Shown here piece after piece: positions 42,640-54,078 of a stretch of 64,000 nt of DNA (positions are counted from its first letter, which is position 1; every line of letters begins with the position of its first letter). The DNA is taken from positions 16,073,563 to 16,137,562 of the forward strand of contig JAJEKV010000021.1 in assembly GCA_021234155.1 (NCBI GenBank). Reading direction: 5' to 3'. The notes under the pieces are model-generated. The model did not search any database. It was not told the DNA's origin and saw only the letters and a program-made list of their open reading frames with translations. This DNA comes from Isoetes taiwanensis (Eukaryota; Streptophyta; Lycopodiopsida; Isoetales; Isoetaceae). The position numbers and the translations under genes are program-made.

Positions 42640-43990
42640 AAGAGTCCGGGATTTTGTCCGGTTTATCCAGTTTATCCGGATTATATACAATTGTAATCTT
42701 TTTCCAATGAATACAACAAATTTTGTGTACTTCTATATTTCTACAATGTAATACATGTTACATACCTTTTTAAGCGGTTTCTTGGCCATGCAACAAATGT
42801 TCCAACACTTTCTCCAACCGTATCCCCCACCGGGTGTCTCGAGGTAAAGCTTCATCCATAGCGCAGCAGATTAATCACGTAACTTCGGACATACTTATCC
42901 CCGAAGGAATTCCATGACGGTTCTGATGGATCGATGGAGTCGATCTTGCATAATCCTACTTTCCTTTTCTGATTTGTAGTTAACATGAAACATTCATCTT
43001 CGACCTTCGCAAAAATTGCTATTCGCAACACCTACTATTGGAAATTAATGTTCAAGCTATTGAATGAGATGAGTACCAGAATTTCACAGTAGCCATTCTT
43101 GAGAAGCTGATTTGAGTCTCTCCGTCAAGGCGCTATGGAAACTCGGCGGTCGGAAAATTGAATTAGAAGAATGATTAGGTTTACTACGTTTAGGCGGGAT
43201 AAATTTGGCGGGAATCGTTTTGGATAGATTGGTTTTTAAAAACTTAATGAAAGAAGTCGGCGGACGGGTCTTCGTCATTATTATTTGTATGTGTCAAGAA
43301 TATTTCGAAACTGCATTTTGTGTTTTCTTGAAATTCAAATTTCTCTATTTCTCGTATAGGTAGAAAAAGCTATTTCTTGCCGGTATTTCTCGAAAGCGGC
43401 TCGAGTCGTTATCCGAAGCGACCTTCCGACTCGTTACTAGGGCGACTCGGAGATGTCTTCTAAAATGAATCGAGGTCGGGCGGACGGGCCGAGGGAAGGT
43501 GGAAGAGGAATCCCAAAACCCGGCACTTCTCAAGCTTCAGAGGGCGTTGATCGATACCGCGAGAATACCGAGAACCCTATTCAAGGTATTTAATGCGCCA
43601 CGAGAATACACAATTTGTATGGAGAGTATTATGCTTGCATGAATTTGAGATATTTCCTTTCACTTAATATGCTTTGCATGAGTTTGAGTTATTATGCTTT
43701 GCATGAATTTTAAAGTATTAACATCGATAGAACATAATTTTTGCTACATTTTATATATAGAATATAGCGGTGTTAGACAGTTGGAGATAGCAATGTTCAA
43801 TGAGGATAAATAGTGTGAAATATGGATTCATGAAGGGTATGTAGCTTAAAATGTGGATGCAAAATAATTTAGTTTCAAATTCACGCATAGCATGGTCAAT
43901 AATAGGAGCTACCAACACGCCAAAGCGTGATTTGTACTAATTTAGGTTTAAATGCACGCCAAGCGTGATCTCTTGTTCTGAAAAGTACTC
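42640..43990. other. Unassigned DNA within the gene-like block
   Basis: 43100-43570 is richer in G+C with CGG-rich words and open minus- and plus-strand frames but no domain. Palindrome-family members occur at about 43915 and 43951. Confidence 0.35.
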
Positions 43991-44014
43991 TAAAAAGTGC
44001 TCATCTTCTTTTGC

Positions 44015-44348
44015 AGTGCTCAAGAGGAAGAAAACCCCTAATAATTCGGGTTCTAATCCTGCCAAGAAAGCAAGGCGGAGCGGACCCGGATGCGATACCA
44101 TATGATCTCACCTTAGATGATGAAGGGCCGATTCTTATAGTAACCACTTGACCACCTCACCTACAGAAGAGGAAATGGGCGAGGGTGCCGAAAGTGAATA
44201 CGTTGACCTTGCCAAGACAAATGGCAAGCTCGACTTAACTCTTTTCTCGAGGAAAAAGAAGCGGAACAAGATGGCCAAACAAGGGATCCTAATCTCTTGT
44301 GAGGAAGAGGATGACACCAACTGCAAATTGCTCTTGGAGATTACATGA
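44015..44348 (+). pseudogene. NLS-containing acidic/basic coding fragment
   Basis: After an acceptor-like TTTTGCAG (44010-44017) the plus strand reads LKRKKTPNNSGSNPAKKARR, then YDLTLDDEGPILIVTT, and after a slip EEEMGEGAESEYVDLAKTNG, KLDLTLFSRKKKRNK, CEEEDDTNCKLLLEIT, then a stop. The KRKK and KKARR clusters look like nuclear localisation signals. Family unknown. Same style as the acidic ORF at 39858. Confidence 0.4.
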
Positions 44349-44639
44349 AGCGAGAAAGAAAGATGCGCTCGGACTTACTCACTCGTAGAGACTCGCATAC
44401 AAGGATACGTTCATGAAGACAGATGTGAGCGGTGAGACATGTTTTAAGTATGGTTGGCCAACCAATGTAGCGATTCACGCCAATATCTATTTGCCAAGGG
44501 GTTACGGTGATGCGTGAGGCATGTTCACTAAGCCGACACCAAGTCACTATTTGCGGCAAGCTAGGGAATTAGCGACTTGAAAGCTTCTAAGAGGGTCCTA
44601 GATCTAGGGAAGGATGTTCAACTGCGCAGTTTTGTCGAA

Positions 44640-44935
44640 GGCATGGAGGCTTACTTTTTGAGAATGAACAGATGAGTGGCGGCGCACTAGAGGCGATGAA
44701 CAAGCTGAATAAATACTCTGACCATTATCCATTGGGTCTTAAGGAAACTTTTGCGATCCATGTGAAGTCCCTCATCCGTTCACCAAGCTCCATTTATGTT
44801 AGCAGAAGATATGATCCAGCACATGCCATGGAGATTGTTGAGCATGATTAGTAATCGGGTCAAATGCCTATGCCCGCGGATGTGTTACCTTGGGATATGA
44901 TCTCGAACAAGCACAACGTGTGGGCGAACTTCGAG
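44640..44935 (+). pseudogene. Unidentified coding fragment
   Basis: Plus strand: EAMNKLNKYSDHYPLGLKET, FAIHVKSLIRSPSSIYVSRR, YDPAHAMEIVEHD, then a stop and further protein-like residues. Not recognised, but the run without stops and its composition suggest real coding ancestry. Confidence 0.3.
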
Positions 44936-45184
44936 AGTTAATGTTAAATGAAAATATTAAATTAAGTCGTCATCGACGGGCAGCGTCTGTTGAGGCCGCG
45001 AAGGCCCTCATCGGCGGCGCGGAACAAAACAGGCCAAAACGCGTTCTACAATCACTATGCGTATAGGAGGTGTGTATCTTGGATGCCAATACTTCACTGC
45101 GATTTACTGAGATTAGCAACTTTGAATGAAATGGGAAGACATTTCTATACAAAAGGTAACTAAGCGCATCTATTCCAATGCATT

Positions 45185-45490
45185 TTAATATTCACGCCGG
45201 TGTTTTTCAAATCTACGGTTTCATAAATTGTATTCCGCGCTGGCGTGTTTTCAAATCAAACCAATTCCGCCCGGCGTGTTTTCAAATCAATCGAATTCAC
45301 GCCCGCGTGTTTTCAAGTCAACCAATTGATCTGAAAACACGCCCGGCGTTCATTGATTTTGAAAAACACGGCGGCGGAATTGATTTGATTTTAAAGCATG
45401 CGGCGTGGATTACGATAATAACTTTATTCATTTCACGCCCGGTGATTTTTCTCTTGATCAATTCTATTCAAATCGCGCCGTGTTTCTATT
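45185..45490. repeat. Array of short palindromes with AT-rich spacers
   Basis: Variants of CACGCC-GGCGTG occur near 45193, 45237, 45269, 45297, 45333, 45365, 45395, 45434 and 45473, about 28-44 bp apart, separated by TTTTCAAATCAA-CAATT spacers. Individual copies are imperfect in the centre, where the ancestral triplet is likely CTG or CAG. Confidence 0.7.
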
Positions 45491-45499
45491 CTATGATCT

Positions 45500-46830
45500 T
45501 GATTCAATGTCCGTACTATTGCGTCCATACGTTGAACAACTGCGCCACGCCGCCCGTCAACAATGGGTGGAATATGGCTGCCCATTGCCCACCAGACAGG
45601 GCGGGTCAAAGTCTAAGGCATTCAAGCTGCTGGAGCGGACTTTGTCGCAGACAATTATACAGGAGAAGAAGAAGCAAGAAAATCAAAGAAAAAGGGTGGT
45701 GATGACATTGCAGATCCTTCCGAAAGCTCATCCAAAGTCGGGACCAACAGACTTCATATAAGATTGTGTTTTTTGTAAGGAGGCGTGATGGCTCAAGTGG
45801 AATGAATTCAGGGGACGCTTATGCACAAGGGAAGCTGCTAGACACTATGGGTAGGGTGCCTCTGTTGATGTAAGCATATTTGACTTGAATGTGACAGAGA
45901 TGAGAAAGACTTCGGGGCTAGGCGGCCTTTGAGACCATTTGGGTTTTAGACCCGGTGCTTAAAGAAGGAAGTCTTATACAAGAAGGGTGCTTTTACCAAG
46001 GATAGGATGTCCTTGTTGAGTGCTTTTGACCATGTAAAGGATGTGCGTGCAATGAAGTCATTTGTAGGAGCTGAGTTACAAAAAGCTATCGGGGGGATGT
46101 GGCATTATCTAAATTGGATTCTTTGGACAAATACAAGGTCAGTAATGATGACATCAAGAAGTTTGTATTCTGGTCAAAGGACTTCCTAAAGAATTGGAAG
46201 GCTAAAAATACAAAACATAAGGAGACTCTACCCCCTAAGGTACTTGAGGCTGAGTTGAGAAGAAAAGTGGCCCTTGTGAAGAAGATTCTTTGGAAGACGC
46301 ACCGTCCATCATTCAGTCTCCATTGGGTACAAAGGTCTCTTGCCAGAATCAACTTCTGGCCTTAAAAATATATCACTCCTTGTGTTGGACAGCAGGGGTA
46401 GGAGAGGAGATATGGGCATGAACCAGAAGGACTACAACAGCTTCTTTACCAGCTGTATAGGATTGACAACTGAGAGGTCCTTCACTATTGTCATCGTTTG
46501 TCCTTCAGGTGAGTCACATCTGCATGCACTATCCGCTGCTCATGATCTGGAGTGCCTCAAAGTTATTAGGGAGGGATGCCTAATATATGATGTTAAGGAT
46601 AATGAGCTGCGAACAGCACGAAAGATGGCACATGTGATCTTCATTATGATAGCCATGCTATCAGACGACGAATATGATATTGCTAAGGCCAAGGGTGACA
46701 ATAGCAGTGCATGGGAATGTTTTCTTCTAGATGATCCAGACTTAAGAACTATATTCTTTCATACGGATCAGGATCATTCAGAACAGGATGAGTCAGAAGA
46801 GGATGAGGATCGGGACCCCTCCTAAGTGGG
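45500..46830 (+). pseudogene. Unidentified multi-frame coding region
   Basis: Plus-strand stretches: YVEQLRHAARQQWVEYGCPL, then KLLERTLSQTIIQEKKKQ (45530-45690); LDSLDKYKVSNDDIKKFVFW, KDFLKNWKAKNTKHKETLPP, LRRKVALVKKILWKTH (46110-46320); and 46340-46825 with YNSFFTSCIGLTTERSFTIV, IVCPSGESHLHALSAAHD, ECFLLDDPDLRTIFFH and an acidic end (QDESEEDEDRD). These probably form one protein split by frame slips. I know no family. The last block has an alternating hydrophobic/Asp pattern that could be a Rossmann-type enzyme, a guess only. Confidence 0.4.
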
Positions 46831-47555
46831 GAAATCAGAAGTACTGAGCTACAAACTAAGGAGAAGGGCCCCTTAAATAAAAATGGATTTCCCGTCTATG
46901 GTCGCTTACCTTCGTCGAGGCATTTGCTCCAATTGATACAACCCGCTTGGAGCTTCATGTTGGAGGTTATATTGCCCGAGAGGCTCTTATGGGTGCAAGA
47001 AGATGTCAACCGCTTTGTGAGTGATGAGCAGGCCAAAGACTTTCTTGAACCATTCCTCATGCATGTGCTTGCCAAGTCTCCTAAAGGCCCTTATGGCAAC
47101 CTGAAATCATCAGCAATCAAAAGTCTAAATGACTTGTCCAATTCGAAAGTGGGCGTTATACGGTGAGGACCTAGTAACTACACTTTGATAAGGAAAGCGG
47201 TAATGAACAAATAAAGTTGCTAAACCTGCTGCTCAAAGAAATCTTGTGATGGCGGGCGAACTTAGGGAATATTTTTGCCCACATTGCGGGTGATGCAAGC
47301 AACAACGAGTAGATTCCACGGGTTAACAATGAAGTAATTGACGGGGAAACCCGAAAATGAAGGCAACGAAGGCGGCTCTAGTGATTCACGGTTTTGCCAA
47401 ATCAATAGTAAAATAATGTCGGTTGAAGGGCCTTGTGGAACTAATAGAAAATAACAATTCTAACAGTCGGGAAGAAGATGAAGATTAAGGGTGGCGAAGG
47501 GGAGAATGGCCTTGGCGGCGAAAAAACTGAAGATGATAGGTATGGCCTTGCCCAA
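46831..47555 (+). other. Gene-like tail, unresolved
   Basis: 46924-47166 has an open frame (VNRFVSDEQAKDFLEPFLMH, VLAKSPKGPYGNLK) without a recognised domain; the remainder is CG-rich with stops. Confidence 0.3.
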
Positions 47556-47700
47556 AATAAGCGCCACGCGTGATTTAATTTGTATTACCTTTGAATTAAA
47601 TCGCGCCAAGCGTGCTTTGATTATTTTTAGTTGTCAAACTAAATCCGCCGCCGGGCGATTTGGTTATGACTATTTCAAATCACGCTTGGCGGCGTTTGTA
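47556..47700. repeat. Second palindrome cluster
   Basis: CACGCGTGATTTAATTTG, GCGCCAAGCGTGCTTTGATT, CCGCCGCCGGGCGATTTGG and CACGCTTGGCGGCG at about 47560, 47602, 47644 and 47680, spaced about 40 bp. Same family as 45185-45490. Sits just before the phosphatase exon. Confidence 0.65.
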
Positions 47701-47739
47701 TTGTTTGTGTTATCGTATCTTGCTGACCGGATACATGTT

Positions 47740-48300
47740 TGATGTTTCAGCTTCCATTGCGTTTCTAAGAAGGTTGTGGTGTTCGACCTAAACGGAGTCC
47801 TTTGCAAGACTTTTCCAAAAATAAAGTGGCTAGAGTGCAGTTTCATCGGACACCGGTAGAATCAAACACCAAGTGGATCTATCGCGGCCGCACTTGAAGG
47901 AGATGCTAGGCGAGGCATTCGTGGGTTATTTCGAGGTTGGTATTTGGTCATCCATAGAACTAAGGAACATCAAGGATACTTTAGAGCCTTTGGGGAAATC
48001 GTAGACATTAGTTGACCCTTTGGGATCAGAACAAATGTGTGAAGTTCACTAATCCCAAGGATCCAACGGGCAAACCTATCTTCATCAAACACTTGAGTAA
48101 CATGATGGACCGAACTTGGTATCGAGAATAAGGATGATATAATCATAGTGGATGATGGCGCTCTCAAATGCTTCTACAATCAAACGCGGGCCACAGATCC
48201 ACCATCTTACGATCCAAAAACTGCGACGGATGATTTTCTGGTGAAGTTTGTGTCTATTATGCATAATTTGGCTATGGGGAAGGCGGTTGGGTGAAGTGTT
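47740..48300 (+). pseudogene. FCP1/NIF-type HAD phosphatase remnant
   Basis: HAD phosphatases of the FCP1/SCP (NLI-interacting factor) group remove phosphate from proteins such as RNA polymerase II tails. After TTTCAG (47747-47752) the plus strand reads KKVVVFDLNGVLCKTF (motif I, nucleophile Asp at 47785-47787), FHRTPVE, then EVGIWSSIELRNIKDTLEPL, LWDQNKCVKFTNPKDPTGKP, and IIIVDDGALKCFYNQ (late DD motif, about 48140-48180), DPPSYDPKTATDDFL, in several frames. The DLNG variant of motif I is usual in the plant branch. Frame slips interrupt it at least three times. Probably the last exon of the 39.7-48.3 kb block. Confidence 0.7.
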
Positions 48301-50887
48301 AGATTAAATACCAACCTGGATAGAGCGGTGACATGGAACCACACCTTGTTAAACACGTGGAAAAACATGGATTGATCCCTTAATGTTTTATTGGAATATA
48401 TGATATTTTTGTATGATATTTGTGCCATGTATCGATAATTTCGAGTCTGGAATTGCCTCGCAAATAATGCAATCTGTTGTTATCAAACCTAATATTATCA
48501 TCTATCGAGCAAGCAATTTTGGTCTCATCTATGTTAGCAACTTGCTCTTCATTTCTGCATATTTCAATTCGCATATGAAAAGTCACACGTGAATCGCAAC
48601 CTTATGTTATTTTTGAAGTCCAAAAAAAAAGGTTAAAAAAACAAAAACCCCCTAGAAGACAATAGCAGGTTGGCGTGATTTTGGAGTTGACATAATCCCA
48701 ATTTAATTGGATGATGGTTCAAGGATTGCTCTCTGAAGAGGCAAACAGTGGTACAATCTTGGGAAAAGAACTCTATGGTCTCACCCTATAATAAGGTATC
48801 TTAAAAAGGTTTGTAAGAGTCTTTATACTCAATTCATATACTAGCTATGTAGGCTAGCAATACTGCACAAGGACACATGCCACAATAGCCAGCATACAGT
48901 CAAGGCAGATAGATTATCAACAATGCCATGGAGATACATACACAACAATCCATCCTGCTAATCCAAGACATGGCCTTAATAGTTTGGGCTGCCCCTAACC
49001 ATAACCTCACGCCCGGGTTCAATAGTTAGAATATAACAACTTATCTCGGTTATGGTTCATTCCATTAGTTAACTTAACTTGTTTACCGCTAGACATAAAT
49101 ATGCTTCCGACTAAGCTCATAATGTCCTATGGCTCCACTATGGCAAGAAGCTCCCATGCCGCTCAAGCCTTCTCCTCCCTCCGCATCACGCATTTGAGAT
49201 TTACCAATGATTCACTTAGCTATACTAATATTCCATTCAATTCCCTATTTCTATTCCTTAGCTTTTCTATTATGCCCCTTGGCTTCATACCGTGACTCAG
49301 CCTAGAGGAAAGGATTGACATGACTCGGTCTAGTCATGACCCACTCTAGAAAATGATACTACTTATGCATGGTTCTATAACTTCATATGCTATAGTTAAG
49401 TAACTTAGACCTTGTATATCTATCCCTAGCAGGGATATGTAAGGATACATCACTAAAGCATGAAGTCAATGAAGAATACGACCCGCATTCGATCATAGTT
49501 CTAGGTCAAGGGTGCCTTTATGCTTCCAACATATAACTTAAAGGGTTCGTAGGATTAGCAACCCTAAACTCAAGTAATGACCATCTAGGGTAGAAACAAT
49601 GCACCTAGAGACACTTAATGCAATGACTATCACAATGTTCCAAGATATAACAACGTAGTTGGGCGACCATCTAACTATAACCTAAAGCAAGTTCGATAGC
49701 TAGAATAGAGAATCAAGTAGGGCTTCAAGACCCTAGGATAATAATACAAACTAGATTCAATAACTTAGAACCCATCAATAATTATTCATGTATGGTTCCC
49801 AGTACAATGCCTAACAAGGACCCCGGACATGCAAGACTGCAACTCTAAAGAATGGACTCTATTGTTCCAATAAAGCATGATCAATAATCTCGATTGCCCG
49901 AATACGGTTCTATCACTTAAGGTATTATCATATGGTTTCAACAGCTTAGAACCTATTAATATTCCATCATGGTTTGAAACCTTAGGACACTAAATTAATA
50001 TATATGTATGGGGATACCGGATCGTGGTATCCTTCTAAAGAAACAAAGCAAAGCTCACAGTCATGACAAACAAATAGGCCACGCTTTTCCCAGATCTGGA
50101 GGCGCCGTGTTACAGGGCTTGGTCCAATCATGATTCTGCTACTTGCCCATCACGCTAAGTTCTATCACAGAGAAATCAGAAAAGGCAAAGTTCAAAGCAA
50201 GAATCGAAGCATTTAACCAGAGCAGAGAAGATCACACAATCATAATCAGATTATACCATGAGGCCTGGGTTTTCCATAGAATCGGAATTGGGTTTGGGCT
50301 CTGCAATAAATTTAAGGATGAGCACAAAAGCCAGCTTCTATCATCACCGAGTTCTTCTTCATGATTTCCAATACATGCACACAAGCAATTCCCAAGCATG
50401 CATCAAATCCCCACCTTAGTTTTTTAGATGTGCCTCTGCTCCAAAATCTGTCTACGCCTCCTTTGCATCTAGCTTTCGGTTCTCATGTCATCTCCACTTC
50501 CTTCTCCAATTCGGCCAGCCCCGTCATCCTCTTATATACGTTTATGTCCATCACCCAGCAAGCTATCTTGCTGCCAAAAGATCCTGCCAGGTGTAAATCC
50601 CGCATGCTACAAGTTGAATCCTACATGAGCGTGCCTTTTACTTGCCTGGATTTGCACGCACGATACATCTCAATACAGCTCACGATTTTGTTCCTCTATG
50701 TTTATGGTGCTCACTCATTTGGATTTCATAAATTAAGGTTTTTAAATAATCTTAGCTACTGAATTTTTATATTTAAATGCTATCACTAGCATGAACCCAT
50801 GGACGCGTACCAACAAGGCCATTAGATGCTCTACACAATCTTATACTGAAACAAGGTAAGCCACTAGGTTCATTACAACGTCTAATC
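48301..50887. other. Unassigned DNA 5' of LINE-A
   Basis: AT-rich and stop-rich. One 133-codon open stretch at 50361-50762 has no known domain. Repeated phrases such as TTAGAACC(C/T)AT occur around 49390-49980. No tRNA or transposon end seen. Confidence 0.45.
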
Positions 50888-50939
50888 AATTGATTCAAGG
50901 TCTTTCTGAAGGAGGAGGACCACCAACGGACGTCGCGCC

Positions 50940-52838
50940 ATGGCGTCGCCATTTTTCTTGAATTTTTGTCCTTTCCTCCACTTTCGGTTCAAATTTGATT
51001 CTTGGCAAAACTTGCCTTCGAGTTTGAATTGTTTTCGATTCGAGGGAGAATTTTCTTTGCATTGGAGTGGCTGCCCACAATAGAGGGTCAACATTTTCGA
51101 ATTGTTCAGAATCTCCTCTTTAATGGAAACAAAAATTTTTGCAATTATCAAACAGGGACAGAAGCTAATTTGTGGTTTTCTCTGTGGAACCCCGGCTGAT
51201 CTTTGGAACTCTCTACTAATTGAAAATCTCTTTCCAGACAATCTTTTCTCACGTGAATACTGCTTTGTTCCAAGCTGTGTTGAATTTGAGACAGAAATTA
51301 TTGATTGTTGGTTGGAGGAATTTGTTGGAAGCAAGAGAATTCAAGCCACTGCTATTATTCGAATGCATTGTGAATGGTCGGAGGACAAAATTACTGTCAA
51401 ATTGTACTCACCCATCTGATTTCTGAAGGTTTTGGCACTCTGGTTATGTCTAATTTTCACTATCTAGCAATTGTAGGTAATTCATTCCACCTTTTTAGTC
51501 TATTCCTTCTCGATCCTTCTCTTTAGCCCGTTTCCTTTCCTTTTTTTCTCTCTTCCTCTGCTTTTTGGCGCTCAATTGTCCCTTTGTTGTCCCCTCCTGA
51601 AGTAATCATAAACTCTGCTGGCCAAGGAAACCTAAATTCTAAGATTTTGCCATTTCTTCATTGTTACTCCGCTCTATCTAAAGAAGAACAGAGCGCGCTT
51701 CTGGCTAATCTTCACAAGATCTCGGTTGATCCAGCAAACTTCATTCAATTTGGAAATTTCAAGGACTTAGCCCTCCTGGAAGCGAAAATGACACCTCTTT
51801 CGGACAAGACTCCAATTTGGGACAATATCTCAAAAGATCCGACTGCAACCGGCTTCATTCCTCAGATAAATCCACCTTTGGTGTTGGTTTCCTTATGGGG
51901 TTAGGTGAGGCCGGCCGAATGAAGCTTCGATCGATCACGAGAATGGGATAATGTTCTTGATATGAGAGGCGACATCTCCTCAAACCTCGCGACCGTTCAT
52001 GGTATTTATCTTAAATCTCCATTGGTTTTGGAAAAACTGAAATGCCTTTCAAACTCTGTTTTGTCATAAAAATCAACAAGGTTGGGATAAGCATTGAAAA
52101 GTGGTCTCACTTACTATCTCTCAAAAAGCCTTTCTATCAAAGCTATCTAACGGTTAAATTACCCCCTATATTATGGTCGAATGTGGAAGCCAAAGATCTG
52201 CAAATTACTTGTTTCAAAATGGCGGTTTAGTGATTGAAAACTTCTATTTGAATTTTATCAAGTGGAATCCTAAACTCTCAAGCTACTTTGAACTCAAAAA
52301 AAACTTTCATGTGGCCTCAACATCCCTATTTGGATTAAATCCCATCTACTGGAATGAGGAATCAATTAAAACCCTATTCAACTCTATTGGCAATTATGTC
52401 TCCACTGTTTATGCCCCTTATAAGCCTCCTGTAGTCTATGTCCAAATTGATATATCCAAAGAAATTCCTATTTCCATTCCTTTCACTGACTGCTTTGGCC
52501 AAAAAACTTCCCTAGACTTAAGGTGGAATGGTTTACCTCCTATCTGCTCTAATTGTGAATTTAGGCATTTCTGGTATGCTAATTGTATGGAGAAAGAAAC
52601 TACTAGTCCAAAGGACAATAATGTTTCTTCTAGCCCCCCCTTGCCTGCTCATTGTCTAATTTCAGAAAAGCAGCAAGGTGAGGGTGCCTTTTCTTGGAGG
52701 AAAGTCAATGGCAGCACCAAAAGAATTGCCAAAAAAAGGTTGGAAAAGGAAGTTCAAAATGGAGGTAACTCACAAATTGCTGCCAATCATAATGACTTCT
52801 CACATTCAATTTGGAACTATTCGATTACGAAGATATAA
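50940..52838 (+). pseudogene. LINE-A ORF1, N-terminal and zinc-knuckle part
   Basis: ORF1 of plant L1 elements is a nucleic-acid-binding Gag-like protein (usually DUF4283 plus a CCHC knuckle). Starting at ATG 50940 (MASPFFLNFCPFLH), frames continue through FAIIKQGQKLICGFLCGTPA (about 51128-51190), 51584-51904 and 52042-52838. The knuckle CSNCEFRHFWYANC spans 52545-52586 (C-x2-C-x3-H-x5-C, slightly off the C-x2-C-x4-H-x4-C consensus). Stops and slips at about 51082, 51420-51580, 51904 and 52838 break it, several next to CAG or CTG. Confidence 0.7.
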
Positions 52839-52859
52839 AAAGAAAATGGGAAAGCCAAA

Positions 52860-54044
52860 ATGGATGGAGATATCTCAGTCAAGGATTTACATAATACCTT
52901 GACCAAGATTGCTGCTGACTCTAAATCCTTGAGGCATCAAGCTGACTACTCAAATTCGAAATGGAATCTATCAAATTGGATTCCTGCCAAAGGCACGAGA
53001 GATTCATTAACTAAGGAAATTCAAGCAAAATATTCTTTGAAGAATAAGGTGACAGGGAAAGTATCTAAAGCACAGACAGGTTTTATTGCCAAAGTGCCAC
53101 AAGATGTCAACAAGAATAAGGAAATTGCTATTGCTGAAACTGCTGAAAAGTTACCCCCAATAACACATGACCTTGATCATACAAAAGGTAATATGGGGGA
53201 ATCTTCTGAGTGCAAATCAAACAAACAAGACAATGATGAGGTAATTCACTGTTCAAACCAGTTTGCTGTTTTTACTAACTCTCATGCACAACAGATGGAA
53301 TTATTGCAATCAGAAAATGAGGACTTGGTATATCCTTTAGCACCCCTCCCTTGCCCTACAGTCCATTCACCTTCAAAAGTGGTAAATTTCATGGATCTTA
53401 TTGACCTATCTTCTCCTGATGATACTTTACCTTGCCATGAGCAGCCTTCCATTTCAGAAAAAATAGCTGATCAGTTGGCTACATTGGATTTCAATGACAT
53501 TGCCATGAGTACTTTCCACCAGTCATGTCAGGAAGTTGCAAGTTTGGATAAAGATAAACAGACTCAGCTGGTTCAGCATTCTAAAGAGATGGATAGAGAA
53601 TCAAACATGAATGAAAAATGTGATATTGAGTTTGTTCTAGAGACTCCTCAATCTGCTGACTCTCAAAGTATTGAACAAGAAGAAACACCTTCCAGGCAAG
53701 TTCTTCATCCAATTAAATCTCTATTCAATAATAGTCTTAACAAAAAATTGACTAGTATTGCTACTGCTGATAAGTCTATTAATAAACTGTTTGAATTCAT
53801 TCCTGGGGGGATATCTTCAGATGAATTGGATAGTGAAAAGGAAAATTTATGCTCTAAAGAGAATGATAAAAATTGGGATTTTGAGTATTATCTAAATTCT
53901 TCTTCTGTTGTTAGCATTGACAAGAGAGAGTCAACCAAAGTAAATAAGAAAAAGCTAAGTTGTGCACTTGACTTGGTGCACACTGCTAATAATACCAGAA
54001 GCAAAAATAAGAAAGAAAGAAGAGGGAAAACCAAGCACAGATAG
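52860..54044 (+). pseudogene. LINE-A ORF1, C-terminal low-complexity part
   Basis: 394 codons without interruption (MDGDISVKDLHNTLTKIAAD... to SKNKKERRGKTKHR, stop 54042-54044). Rich in Ser, Asp, Glu and Lys, no fold recognised, basic at the end. The first ATG is probably internal: the frame continues the ORF1 product after a slip near 52838-52860. LINE-B keeps a piece of the equivalent region (SDSEDYVIDKENWG). Confidence 0.7.
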
Positions 54045-54078
54045 CTTTATCCTTTCATCCTTCTATTTTAATATCCTT

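Noticed and set aside
45185-45490. CRISPR array
   Set aside because: Repeats are short imperfect palindromes, spacers resemble one another, and the context is a plant nuclear genome.
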